In this document: positions 1 to 5,041 of the stretch, piece by piece
Layout of the letters: each line of letters opens with the position of its first letter
Numbering within the stretch: position 1 is the stretch's first letter
Assembly: GCA_003136335.1 (NCBI GenBank)
Contig: PLEA01000645.1
Location: 1 to 5,387 of the forward strand
Source of the DNA: Acidobacteriaceae bacterium
Lineage (GTDB): Bacteria; Acidobacteriota; Terriglobia; Terriglobales; SbA1
Length of the DNA: 5,387 nucleotides
Reading direction: 5' to 3'
The notes under the pieces: model-generated
Told to the model about the DNA's origin: nothing
The model's input: only the letters and a program-made list of their open reading frames with translations
The model's database searches: none
Program-made: the position numbers and the translations under genes

Positions 1-336
1 GTTGCGATCGCGCAGCAGGATGTTCTTGCGCGAGAGCGCGCGGCTCTGGTGCGGAATGCGCCGATACTCCAGCAACCGGATCACCGAAGGGAGGCGCATA
101 GCCACGCGCGCCGAGTGCAGAAAATGTCCGTTCTCTTCCTCGGTCATGGCCACGCCTTTGAGCACCAGGACCAGCGCGCGCCGCGCGGCACAAACGTTGA
201 TCGGCTCGTAAGACGCGTTCAGCACCAGGACGGGCGCAAGCAGAGCATGGCCATCACCGGGCCGATGCGTGGCCGCCGACGAGAACAGACCGGCGGCATG
301 CCGCGAGCCTGCATCGTGGTCCATCCTCAATGACAT
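1..336 (-). CDS. HNH endonuclease family protein, N-terminal part (runs off left edge)
   Basis: An open frame of 112 codons reads from an ATG at 336 and is still open at base 1, so the C-terminus lies outside the window. A variable N-terminus of about 33 residues is followed by a stretch typical of a stand-alone bacterial HNH endonuclease family: [20 protein letters not shown] at residues 35-54, then [21 protein letters not shown] (82-95) and [12 protein letters not shown] (101-112). In this family the zinc-binding CxxC and the HNH catalytic core come directly after the LRDRN segment, so the catalytic residues cannot be checked here. The family is presumed to bind and cut DNA; its cellular role is not established. 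The start is uncertain: no strong Shine-Dalgarno precedes ATG 336, and a second in-frame ATG lies at 324. It follows comF on the same strand, separated by a 110-base gap that holds a large inverted repeat. Confidence 0.85.
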   Translation of the reverse strand, partial: MSLRMDHDAGSRHAAGLFSSAATHRPGDGHALLAPVLVLNASYEPINVCAARRALVLVLKGVAMTEEENGHFLHSARVAMRLPSVIRLLEYRRIPHQSRALSRKNILLRDRN

Positions 337-365
337 AGGTCTAAGTCTCTAAAGTTAGTTTTAAA

Positions 366-436
366 GTTTCAAGGTTTCAAGGTTTCAACGTCGCGCTTTT
401 TCACTTTAAGACTTTGAAACCTTGAAACTTTGAAAC
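366..436. repeat. Long inverted repeat built from GTTTCAAG octamers
   Basis: The left arm (366-392) contains three tandem octamers, GTTTCAAG, GTTTCAAG and GTTTCAAC, followed by GTC. The right arm (410-436) is its reverse complement, made of TTTGAAAC and CTTGAAAC units after GAC. The arms match at 25 of 27 positions; one exception (373/429) would be a G-U pair in plus-strand RNA and the other (389/413) is a true mismatch. The loop is 17 bases (393-409). The element fills the gap between comF and the HNH gene. It could fold as a terminator-like or transcript-stabilising hairpin for comF, although the T-run after it on the minus strand is broken (TTTAAAACTAACTTT). It could also be a dispersed intergenic repeat. 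Its function is not shown. Confidence 0.85.
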
Positions 437-446
437 CTGACGTTTC

Positions 447-1235
447 CTAGCTCTCTGCGGCTTTCGCCAAAAGTTCCTCTCGCTCCTCACCCGCTGCATC
501 GGCGGCATGCTCATCTATATCCATGCCCGGTCGGAACTGCGCATCATTAGATGCCAATTTCATGGTGCGCGCCACCGTCGCGATCCATACCTTCGCGGCT
601 CCGGCGCGGCGCAGCACGTGGGCGCATTCCGTGGCCGTAGCACCCGTCGTGTAAACATCATCCACCAGAATTACCTCGCGGCCAGTGACTTCCGCGGCAC
701 GCTCCACGACAAAGGCTCCGCGCAGGTTGGCACGGCGCTGGTGGCTGCTCAAGCCGATCTGAGAAGCAGTGTCGCGGGTGCGCAACAGAATATTGGGGAC
801 AAGTTGCAAAGGCTCACCCAGGGGACGAAATTTCAGCGCGGCCCGCGCAATCAATTCTGCCTGATTGAACCCGCGTTGACGCCGCTTGGCCTTATATAGC
901 GGCACAGGAATCACGAGGATCGGTGCCTGCTCAAACGTCAATCGCTCGAAGGCAGGCTCCAGCGCTGTCAAAGCCTCAGCCAGCATGCCTCCCAGAACCT
1001 TGGCCGCCGGACGCACCCCGTTGTACTTGAGCAGATGAACCAGTTCGCGCAGGCCACTCTCATAACTGCCGTACGCCACCGCCCGGCCAAAGGGACGCCG
1101 AATGAGCCGGCACACCGCACATCGGCTCAGTCCCTGGGCATCCCTCTCCGCGTAAAAGGAAAGCACGCGGTCGCCGCAAACAGAACAAGTTTTGCCGCAG
1201 ATCGGGTAGATACTCGCCAGACAATGGGGGCACAC
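447..1235 (-). CDS. comF: ComF family protein (phosphoribosyltransferase-like, zinc-ribbon N-terminus)
   Basis: The product is a 262-residue ComF/GntX-type protein. The N-terminus carries cysteine pairs of a double zinc ribbon: CPHC at 2-5, CGKTC and SVC at 13-20, and CAVC at 39-42. A type I phosphoribosyltransferase domain follows: YNGVRP (71-76), the family motif VIPVPLYKAKRRQRGFNQAE (108-127), RDTASQIGLSSHQRRANLRG (154-173) and the PRPP loop VILVDDVYTTGAT (188-200). ComF proteins assist uptake of transforming DNA in competent bacteria, but homologues are widespread elsewhere with no settled role. An extra acidic tail of about 40 residues follows the usual end near VART. The coordinates use the first canonical start, GTG at 1235, but this is probably not the true start: the same frame continues upstream through a further CxxC (see 1236-1319). 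It lies downstream of the zinc-ribbon gene on the same strand. Confidence 0.9.
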   Translation of the reverse strand: MCPHCLASIYPICGKTCSVCGDRVLSFYAERDAQGLSRCAVCRLIRRPFGRAVAYGSYESGLRELVHLLKYNGVRPAAKVLGGMLAEALTALEPAFERLTFEQAPILVIPVPLYKAKRRQRGFNQAELIARAALKFRPLGEPLQLVPNILLRTRDTASQIGLSSHQRRANLRGAFVVERAAEVTGREVILVDDVYTTGATATECAHVLRRAGAAKVWIATVARTMKLASNDAQFRPGMDIDEHAADAAGEEREELLAKAAES

Positions 1236-1319
1236 CGGGAGCCGGGAGACATTCAGCAGAGGCTCGCCGCAAATGCGGCAGTCGGAAGGAAATAAAACAG
1301 AGAAGAGACTCTGAGCTAC
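1236..1319 (-). other. Upstream N-terminal coding extension of comF without a canonical start
   Basis: Reading the comF frame upstream of GTG 1235 gives VAQSLFSVLFPSDCRICGEP followed by LLNVSRLP, running directly into CPHC. The CRIC (codons at 1280-1269) is the expected partner of CPHC in the first zinc ribbon, and SLFSVLFPSDC resembles the usual ComF N-terminus, so this is very likely coding. The frame stays open to a TAG near 1517, yet contains no ATG, GTG or TTG above 1235. An overlapping frame begins ATG at 1399 (MPVSQLQGILLFRKG and onward) and stops at 1316, exactly where the extension begins. A single missing base would join the two. A frameshift, a sequencing error or a non-canonical start are all possible. 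Confidence 0.6.
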
Positions 1320-1492
1320 TCGGCCGGCCCAGCCTCGTCCAACACCGGGTACAGGCCTTTGCGAAACAATAGAATGCCCTGTAACTGCGACACTGGCATG
1401 GCTAGCCCGGATTCGGTCCTCACTACTGCTGAAGACGGCCTCCTCGTAATCCCGCGGACCAATGCGCCGCGGCCAATTTGCTGTAACCCTGC

Positions 1493-1522
1493 AGTATAGC
1501 GGCGAGGGCCGCCGCTAGGCAA
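1493..1522 (-). promoter_or_regulatory. Possible comF promoter (TTGCCT-18-TATACT)
   Basis: On the minus strand, TTGCCT (1522-1517) is followed after 18 bases by TATACT (1498-1493), a reasonable sigma-70 pair with a good -10. It overlaps the end of the upstream zinc-ribbon gene and would start transcription near 1487, giving comF a leader of about 170 bases. Evidence is by motif only. Confidence 0.35.
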
Positions 1523-1778
1523 CGTTGCGGTTGGAAGTCGGCGGTGTCACTTTGCCGGGCGTGATCCTCGGAGTGTCCGACAGCCGGTCGCGCACCGGCG
1601 TGAAAATCAGCCGGTAATCCCGCCGGAAACACTCCCCGCAGCGCACGGGCTTCAGGAGAAACAGCGGAAGGATAAACCGTTCGGTCAGAGTACGACGCCG
1701 CGAGCGGAAACCTGCTTCGCTACCACAATCGCGGCAAATGTAAGGCGGAGCCCAAGGCCGATCGGAGGAGTCGTTCAT
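1515..1778 (-). CDS. Small zinc-ribbon protein of unknown function
   Basis: An 87-residue protein with two CxxC pairs, C15/C18 (ICRDCGS) and C47/C50 (RCGECFRRDY). Between them lie a basic patch (RSRRR, 25-29) and a hydrophobic stretch, RFILPLFLLKPV (34-45). This layout, CxxCGS-basic-hydrophobic-RCxxC-R-Y, matches short hypothetical zinc-ribbon proteins that I recall from acidobacterial and other genomes. The four cysteines should bind one zinc ion. The hydrophobic part is too short and interrupted to be a confident membrane helix. The ATG at 1778 is supported by GAGGTG about five bases upstream, and a promoter-like pair sits at 1851-1823. The C-terminal 25 residues are proline- and threonine-rich and look disordered. 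It is upstream of comF on the same strand; a functional link is not shown. Confidence 0.75.
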   Translation of the reverse strand: MNDSSDRPWAPPYICRDCGSEAGFRSRRRTLTERFILPLFLLKPVRCGECFRRDYRLIFTPVRDRLSDTPRITPGKVTPPTSNRNVA

Positions 1779-1822
1779 ACTTGCACCTCAGAAAACACAG
1801 ACTACGAAGGGAAAACCGATTG

Positions 1823-1851
1823 CTTTTATTTTACACCAAAGGGCCCGTCAA
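1823..1851 (-). promoter_or_regulatory. Promoter for the small zinc-ribbon gene (TTGACG-17-TAAAAG)
   Basis: On the minus strand, TTGACG (1851-1846, five of six consensus bases) is followed by a 17-base spacer and TAAAAG (1828-1823, four of six). Transcription would start near 1816, about 38 bases before ATG 1778. The spacing and position fit a sigma-70 promoter. Confidence 0.45.
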
Positions 1852-1935
1852 AAACTCACTTCAGTAGCACCCCGTCTGATGCCGATCCGGCAGGGAAGAA
1901 CTTGACATCTCGATGTTGGGACAGGAATCTCGCCC

Positions 1936-2126
1936 GCTCGACCACTTCCGACGTCTAAACGTCGAGCAGCAACGAGTGCTCTGCCCATCAGTCGGAGCAG
2001 CCAATCCTCGTTGCCTGATACACAATTGCGAAGTGAGCAATTGTGAGCAGACAGCTCAGGCTACAAGCCGGATAATCCAAAACGAATATACGGAAGGCTC
2101 ACGCCTCGGTAAGCCCCGAGTTTTTT
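1936..2126 (+). ncRNA. Candidate structured non-coding RNA or leader ending in a terminator-like hairpin
   Basis: This tract contains consecutive stem-loops. The first is CGACGT-CTAA-ACGTCG (1949-1964), nested in or competing with GCTCGAC/GTCGAGC (1936-1942 with 1961-1967). The second is AACGAG/CTCGTT (1971-1976 with 2007-2012) enclosing TGCTC/GAGCA (1977-1981 with 1995-1999). The third is a perfect nine-pair hairpin, CACAATTGC/GCAATTGTG (2021-2029 with 2037-2045, seven-base loop). It closes with CTCGG/CCGAG and six T residues (2105-2126). A perfect -35 box, TTGACA, sits at 1902-1907, but the -10 at the expected distance (around GAATCT, 1925) is poor. I do not recognise a known RNA family: no 6S, tmRNA, SRP or RNase P signature is visible. 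It may be an independent small RNA or an attenuated leader of the downstream lipoprotein gene. Confidence 0.3.
2105..2126 (+). terminator. Terminator-like hairpin with T6 upstream of the lipoprotein gene
   Basis: CTCGG (2105-2109) pairs with CCGAG (2116-2120) across a six-base loop and is followed directly by TTTTTT (2121-2126). The stem has only five pairs, so it is a weak intrinsic terminator. An alternative pairing of GGCTCAC (2096-2102) with GTAAGCC (2109-2115), six of seven pairs, would disrupt it. Confidence 0.4.
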
Positions 2127-2178
2127 GTTTGCACGTTCGCTTCGTCTCCAATCGTGCCCTGTACAAGCGTGGGCTCTG

Positions 2179-2208
2179 GCGACTCGGTGTTTCTTAGCCC
2201 GAGTTCGC
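2179..2208 (+). other. Nine-pair hairpin in the lipoprotein leader, second CTCGG/CCGAG element
   Basis: GCGACTCGG (2179-2187) pairs with CCGAGT and CGC (2199-2208) over nine pairs with one bulged T at 2205 and an 11-base loop. No T-run follows, so it is not an intrinsic terminator. Like the hairpin at 2105-2120, it is preceded by GGCTC and has AGCC next to its CCGAG arm. The two elements look like imperfect copies about 75 bases apart. Confidence 0.5.
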
Positions 2209-2334
2209 TGTGGCTTGAGAGGGATCCCCTCAATAATTACTTTCATTGCGGCAGCCTATCTGGCTGTTCCGGCATCTCATACGAGCTTCAAACCCGTCCG
2301 CACTCGCAACAAAGGTTCTGTGAAAGGAATCGTT

Positions 2335-3681
2335 ATGTCACTCCGCCAGTTCTCCAAGGTCTCAACCGCGCTTCTGGTCGCAGTTTTTCTCATTAGCTGT
2401 GGCAGCGTTGCCAACCCACCAGCTTCGCCCGCTAATGCTCCCACAGTAGTGATGGAACTCTCACCAACCGCCGCAATAGGCACCACCCGTGAGGTTGCGG
2501 TGCTCTTCAGCAAGCCCATGGATCCGGCAAGCATCAACGCGAGTACTCTTATCGTTCCCGGCGTGGCCGGCGTAGTTACTTACGACGTAACCAACATGAT
2601 CGGCGCCCTCAAACCTTCGGTGGCCTTAGCCCCCAACGCCACGTACAACGGGAGTATTACGGTTGGAGCCCAGGACATAAGCGGAACTCCGCTTGCCGCC
2701 CCCTTTCCTTTCTCTTTTACAACCCGCGGAACTCCGGACACTTCTCTACCGACCATTGGCGCCGTCAATGTCGCCGCGGGCGCCACTTGCGTGCCGCTGA
2801 ACCAGCTGATCAAGATCACTTTTGTGGAGCAAATGGACAGCCTCACTATCAATCCCAACACAGTTTTCATTCAAGATGTGGTCGGCAGCGTGAGCTATAA
2901 CCCGAGCAGTCGTGAGGCCACTATCACGCCTTCGAGCAATTTGGCAGCGAACACCACATTCACCGTCATGGTGACGAGCGGAGCCCACGACATGGGTGGG
3001 AACTCCATGGCTGCGCCATTTCAGCAGACTTTCACAACCGGCCCGTGCCCGGCCGGTGGAGTACCGCCAGTAGCTCTTTGTCCTTTCATAGGAGAATTCT
3101 CGGTCCTGGCTGGATCCACCATCACCAACACCGGCTCTACCGTAGTGTCCGGGGATGTTGGAGTATCTCCGGGTACGGCCGTGACTGGATTTCCGCCGGG
3201 AATAGCAGACGGGACGATCCACAGCGCGGACGGCGCCGCAGCCCAGGCCCAGGCCGCCTTGACTGCTGGGTATGTCGATGCTGCTGGACGATCGGGCGGC
3301 ATTGCAGTGGCCGGAGATTTGACCGGGAAGACACTCACCGCAGGTGTCTATAAGTCAACGTCGTCGCTGGAAATATCCGGGGACGTCACTCTCGATGCTC
3401 AGGGCAATTCGGATGCAGTGTTCATTTTCCAGATATCGTCCACGCTCACCACGGGGAGCGGCGGCCATGTTATCCTGGCCAACGGCGCCAAAGCCTGCAA
3501 TGTCTTCTGGCAGGTCGGCAGCTCGGCGACCCTGGGAACAAACTCTGTATTCAAGGGAAACATCCTAGCGCTGGCATCAATCACTATAACCACCGGCGTG
3601 AATCTGGAAGGCAGAGCGCTGGCGCGCAATGGCGCGGTCACATTGGACTCCAATGCCATTACCGGCTGTACCTGTCCTTGA
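2335..3681 (+). CDS. Lipoprotein with two bacterial Ig-like domains and a DUF3494 ice-binding-like domain
   Basis: A 448-residue predicted surface lipoprotein. The start at ATG 2335 is supported by AAAGGA six to seven bases upstream and begins a clean signal peptide; the frame is open further upstream to 2125, but that stretch looks non-coding. Residues 1-22 form a lipoprotein signal ending in the lipobox LISC, with C22 as the lipidated cysteine. A short proline- and alanine-rich linker follows. Two SbsA-like Ig domains (Big_5 type) span about 36-131 and 138-236, with parallel motifs VLFSKPMDPASINAST and ITFVEQMDSLTINPNT, each ending in FTT. Residues about 251-445 are DUF3494 (PF11999): FSVLAGSTITNTGSTVVSGD, VSPGTAVTGFPPG, AVFIFQI, NVFWQVGSSATLGTNS and GRALARNGAVTLDSN. 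DUF3494 is the fold of bacterial and fungal ice-binding proteins, a right-handed beta-helix that binds ice or may act in adhesion. Ice binding itself is not demonstrated. It appears monocistronic and ends at a strong terminator. Confidence 0.92.
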   Translation: MSLRQFSKVSTALLVAVFLISCGSVANPPASPANAPTVVMELSPTAAIGTTREVAVLFSKPMDPASINASTLIVPGVAGVVTYDVTNMIGALKPSVALAPNATYNGSITVGAQDISGTPLAAPFPFSFTTRGTPDTSLPTIGAVNVAAGATCVPLNQLIKITFVEQMDSLTINPNTVFIQDVVGSVSYNPSSREATITPSSNLAANTTFTVMVTSGAHDMGGNSMAAPFQQTFTTGPCPAGGVPPVALCPFIGEFSVLAGSTITNTGSTVVSGDVGVSPGTAVTGFPPGIADGTIHSADGAAAQAQAALTAGYVDAAGRSGGIAVAGDLTGKTLTAGVYKSTSSLEISGDVTLDAQGNSDAVFIFQISSTLTTGSGGHVILANGAKACNVFWQVGSSATLGTNSVFKGNILALASITITTGVNLEGRALARNGAVTLDSNAITGCTCP

Positions 3682-3703
3682 GGCGTTGGCTAACCGCATG
3701 CGC

Positions 3704-3747
3704 AAAAAAGGGACCGGTGCGTTGATCGCATCGGCCCCAGTTCTTTT
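3704..3747. terminator. Bidirectional intrinsic terminator between convergent genes
   Basis: A 12-position stem pairs GGGACCGGTGCG (3710-3721) with CGCATCGGCCCC (3727-3738) across the five-base loop TTGAT, with one A-C mismatch and one G-T pair. It is preceded by AAAAAA (3704-3709) and followed by AGTTCTTTT. On the minus strand the stem is followed by an unbroken T6, so it should terminate the aldo/keto reductase best, while the plus-strand T-tract serves the lipoprotein gene. Confidence 0.8.
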
Positions 3748-3780
3748 GGCAACAAACGAGAGGGCTTAATCCTGCGGCTA

Positions 3781-4770
3781 TTACGCGCTCGGCGGAGCCA
3801 GTTTTTGAACGCCAGGCGTATCCCCGCCCAGCCAGTCCGGATGCTTGGCGGTAGAGTCGAAGTGCGACGACGTCTTAAACAATTCGTACTTTCCGGCCAT
3901 CGCCACTTCTTTCGTCTTCGCCAGGAGTTGTGCGATCTGTTCTCGATTCATGAGCTGAAACGTTTTCGCCGCCTCCAAGGCCTGGTCCAGGATTTCCGGC
4001 TTATCGATCCCGGTGATTACGACCGATGTGGGCAGGCTCAGCGCGTAGTGCAGGCACTCGATCGGCGATACAGTCTTGCTCTTCAAAATCACTCCATCTC
4101 CCATCGACTTCATGCCCAGTACGCCGATGTCCTGCTTGACCAACTCCGGCAATACCATCTGCGCGAAGCTGCGGAAATGCGCATCCATCACGTTCAAAGG
4201 CATCTGCACCGTGTCGAACTGGAAGCCGTGCTCGGCGGCCACTTTCAACATATACAAATGAATGTGCGGATCTTTATGACCGGTGAATCCGATGTAGCGA
4301 ATCTTTCCCGCCTTCTTAGCGGCCAGAACCGCTTCATTAGCCCCGCCCTCCGCAAAGATGCGATCGGGATCGTCGAAGCGGATGATTTCGTGATGTTGCA
4401 CCAGATCGATGTGATCGGTCTGCAGACGCTCCAGACAAGTCTCGATCTGCCGCTCCGCGACCTCTTTGGTGCGGCCATCAATTTTCGTCATCAGAAATAC
4501 TTTCTGACGATATCCATCTTTCAAGGCCTTCCCCATCCGCACTTCGCTCTGGCCTTCGTTGTAATCCCAACTGTTATCCATGAACGTGATGCCGCGATCA
4601 ATGGCAGAGCGCACCAGGCGAATGCTCTCTTGCTCCGTAAGGCCGTGTTGCGCAATATGGAAGCCACCCATCCCAATCGCTGAAACCTTCTCTCCGGTGC
4701 GGCCGAGCGTGCGGTAAAGCATGTCGCCCTTGCGGGTTCCTGCCGATGACGTGAGCGGAATCTGATTCAT
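3781..4770 (-). CDS. Aldo/keto reductase
   Basis: A 329-residue NAD(P)H-dependent aldo/keto reductase with a TIM-barrel fold. MLYRTLGRTGEKVSAIGMGG (17-36) is the usual N-terminal strand region. The catalytic tetrad can be placed at D65 and Y70 (MDNSWDYNEGQSE), K96 (FLMTKIDG) and H127 (HIDLVQHHEI). Later signatures include GKIRYIGFTGH (155-165) and GVLGMKSMGDG (216-226). The length is normal for the family and there is no C-terminal 4Fe-4S motif. The start chosen is ATG 4770, preceded by AGGAG with a nine-base spacer; the frame could extend to a TTG at 4842, but that extension (RRRKHTACGFGSG) is the Tat signal DNA read in the wrong frame. The small ORF carrying the Tat signal ends in a TGA that overlaps this ATG. 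As written, the enzyme would be cytoplasmic. The physiological substrate cannot be read from the sequence. Confidence 0.93.
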   Translation of the reverse strand: MNQIPLTSSAGTRKGDMLYRTLGRTGEKVSAIGMGGFHIAQHGLTEQESIRLVRSAIDRGITFMDNSWDYNEGQSEVRMGKALKDGYRQKVFLMTKIDGRTKEVAERQIETCLERLQTDHIDLVQHHEIIRFDDPDRIFAEGGANEAVLAAKKAGKIRYIGFTGHKDPHIHLYMLKVAAEHGFQFDTVQMPLNVMDAHFRSFAQMVLPELVKQDIGVLGMKSMGDGVILKSKTVSPIECLHYALSLPTSVVITGIDKPEILDQALEAAKTFQLMNREQIAQLLAKTKEVAMAGKYELFKTSSHFDSTAKHPDWLGGDTPGVQKLAPPSA

Positions 4771-4877
4771 GGAGCCGTTCTCCTGTGCTGCGATAGGTTT
4801 TCCTGAGCCAAAGCCGCAGGCAGTGTGCTTGCGGCGCCGCAAATGGCTGCGGCTTTGAAAAATTCCCGGCGTTTCAT
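4767..4877 (-). pseudogene. Detached Tat signal peptide of the aldo/keto reductase (36-codon ORF, frame offset)
   Basis: ATG 4877, with a good ribosome site (GAAGG, seven-base spacer), opens a 36-residue ORF that is a textbook Tat signal: MKRREFFK (twin arginine R3-R4), a hydrophobic AAAICGAASTLPAALA region and an AxA cleavage site at A22-A24, followed by QEN. It then runs out of frame and stops at TGA 4769-4767, overlapping the reductase ATG as ATGA. Related reductases in acidobacteria often carry such a signal fused in frame, as far as I recall. The two frames differ by one base (107 bases between the two ATGs). It is most simply the broken-off 5' end of an exported reductase. Alternatives are a sequencing error, -1 frameshifting during translation, or a genuine coupled leader ORF. 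Confidence 0.75.
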
Positions 4878-4900
4878 GATGAGACCTTCACTAACATTGG

Positions 4901-4929
4901 AGTCTAATCAGGCTTGAGATGATAGGCAA
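4901..4929 (-). promoter_or_regulatory. Promoter for the Tat-signal/aldo-keto reductase unit (TTGCCT-17-TAGACT)
   Basis: On the minus strand, TTGCCT (4929-4924), a 17-base spacer and TAGACT (4906-4901) form a plausible sigma-70 promoter. Transcription would start near 4894, giving a short leader of about 17 bases that includes the GAAGG ribosome site of ATG 4877. This supports 4877 as the original translation start. Confidence 0.5.
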
Positions 4930-4945
4930 CGCCCGGCGCATTGCC
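4925..4945. promoter_or_regulatory. Dyad GGCAA-N11-TTGCC between divergent promoters (possible operator)
   Basis: GGCAA (4925-4929) and TTGCC (4941-4945) form an inverted repeat around a GC-rich centre that is itself partly symmetric. Each arm coincides with the -35 box of one of the two divergent promoters, so a dimeric regulator bound here could affect both. It may also be only the consequence of two TTGCC-type -35 boxes facing away from each other. Confidence 0.3.
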
Positions 4946-4971
4946 ACCTATTCTTTTCCTTGCGCTATACT
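4941..4971 (+). promoter_or_regulatory. Promoter for the ankyrin-type gene (TTGCCA-19-TATACT)
   Basis: TTGCCA (4941-4946) and TATACT (4966-4971, five of six consensus) are separated by 19 bases, slightly longer than ideal. Transcription would start near 4978, leaving a leader of about 130 bases before ATG 5110. Confidence 0.45.
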
Positions 4972-5041
4972 GGCACTCGGCGTACAGGACGCCGCCCGTC
5001 CGCGGACAGGACCGAGTCCACCTGAGCGACGCGCTGAACTA

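Noticed and set aside
49..333. Plus-strand open frames at the left edge.
   Set aside because: They are shadows of the HNH-family gene on the minus strand, whose translation matches a known conserved N-terminal sequence.
337..446. Several TTGAAA boxes on the minus strand that could be -35 elements of an HNH promoter.
   Set aside because: They arise from the GTTTCAAG repeat units every eight bases, and no convincing -10 lies at the right distance from one in particular.
2021..2050. Sequence GCAATTGTGAGC resembles half of a lac operator.
   Set aside because: The match is short and is explained by the symmetric hairpin CACAATTGC/GCAATTGTG; no LacI-type regulator or sugar gene is nearby.
1913..2197. 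A 94-codon plus-strand frame in the gap before the lipoprotein.
   Set aside because: No recognisable motif and no ribosome site; it runs through several hairpins and the T-run terminator, so RNA structure explains the region better.
2125..2334. Upstream in-frame extension of the lipoprotein, giving 518 residues.
   Set aside because: The extension would bury the signal peptide and lipobox inside the protein, has no clear ribosome site, and overlaps stem-loop structures. ATG 2335 has AAAGGA and starts a clean signal peptide.
3805..4683. Long open frame (292 codons) on the plus strand opposite the aldo/keto reductase.
   Set aside because: It is the antisense shadow of a clearly conserved enzyme in GC-rich DNA; its translation shows no domain, no ribosome site was found, and it is rich in Arg, His and Leu as expected for a shadow.
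4978..5020. Multi-branched aptamer closed by ACTCGG/CCGAGT upstream of the anti-Shine-Dalgarno switch.
   Set aside because: The closing stem is six pairs, but the inner stems conflict with it (GGCGT/ACGCC uses the same GG) or are too short (GTC/GAC), so I do not claim an aptamer domain.
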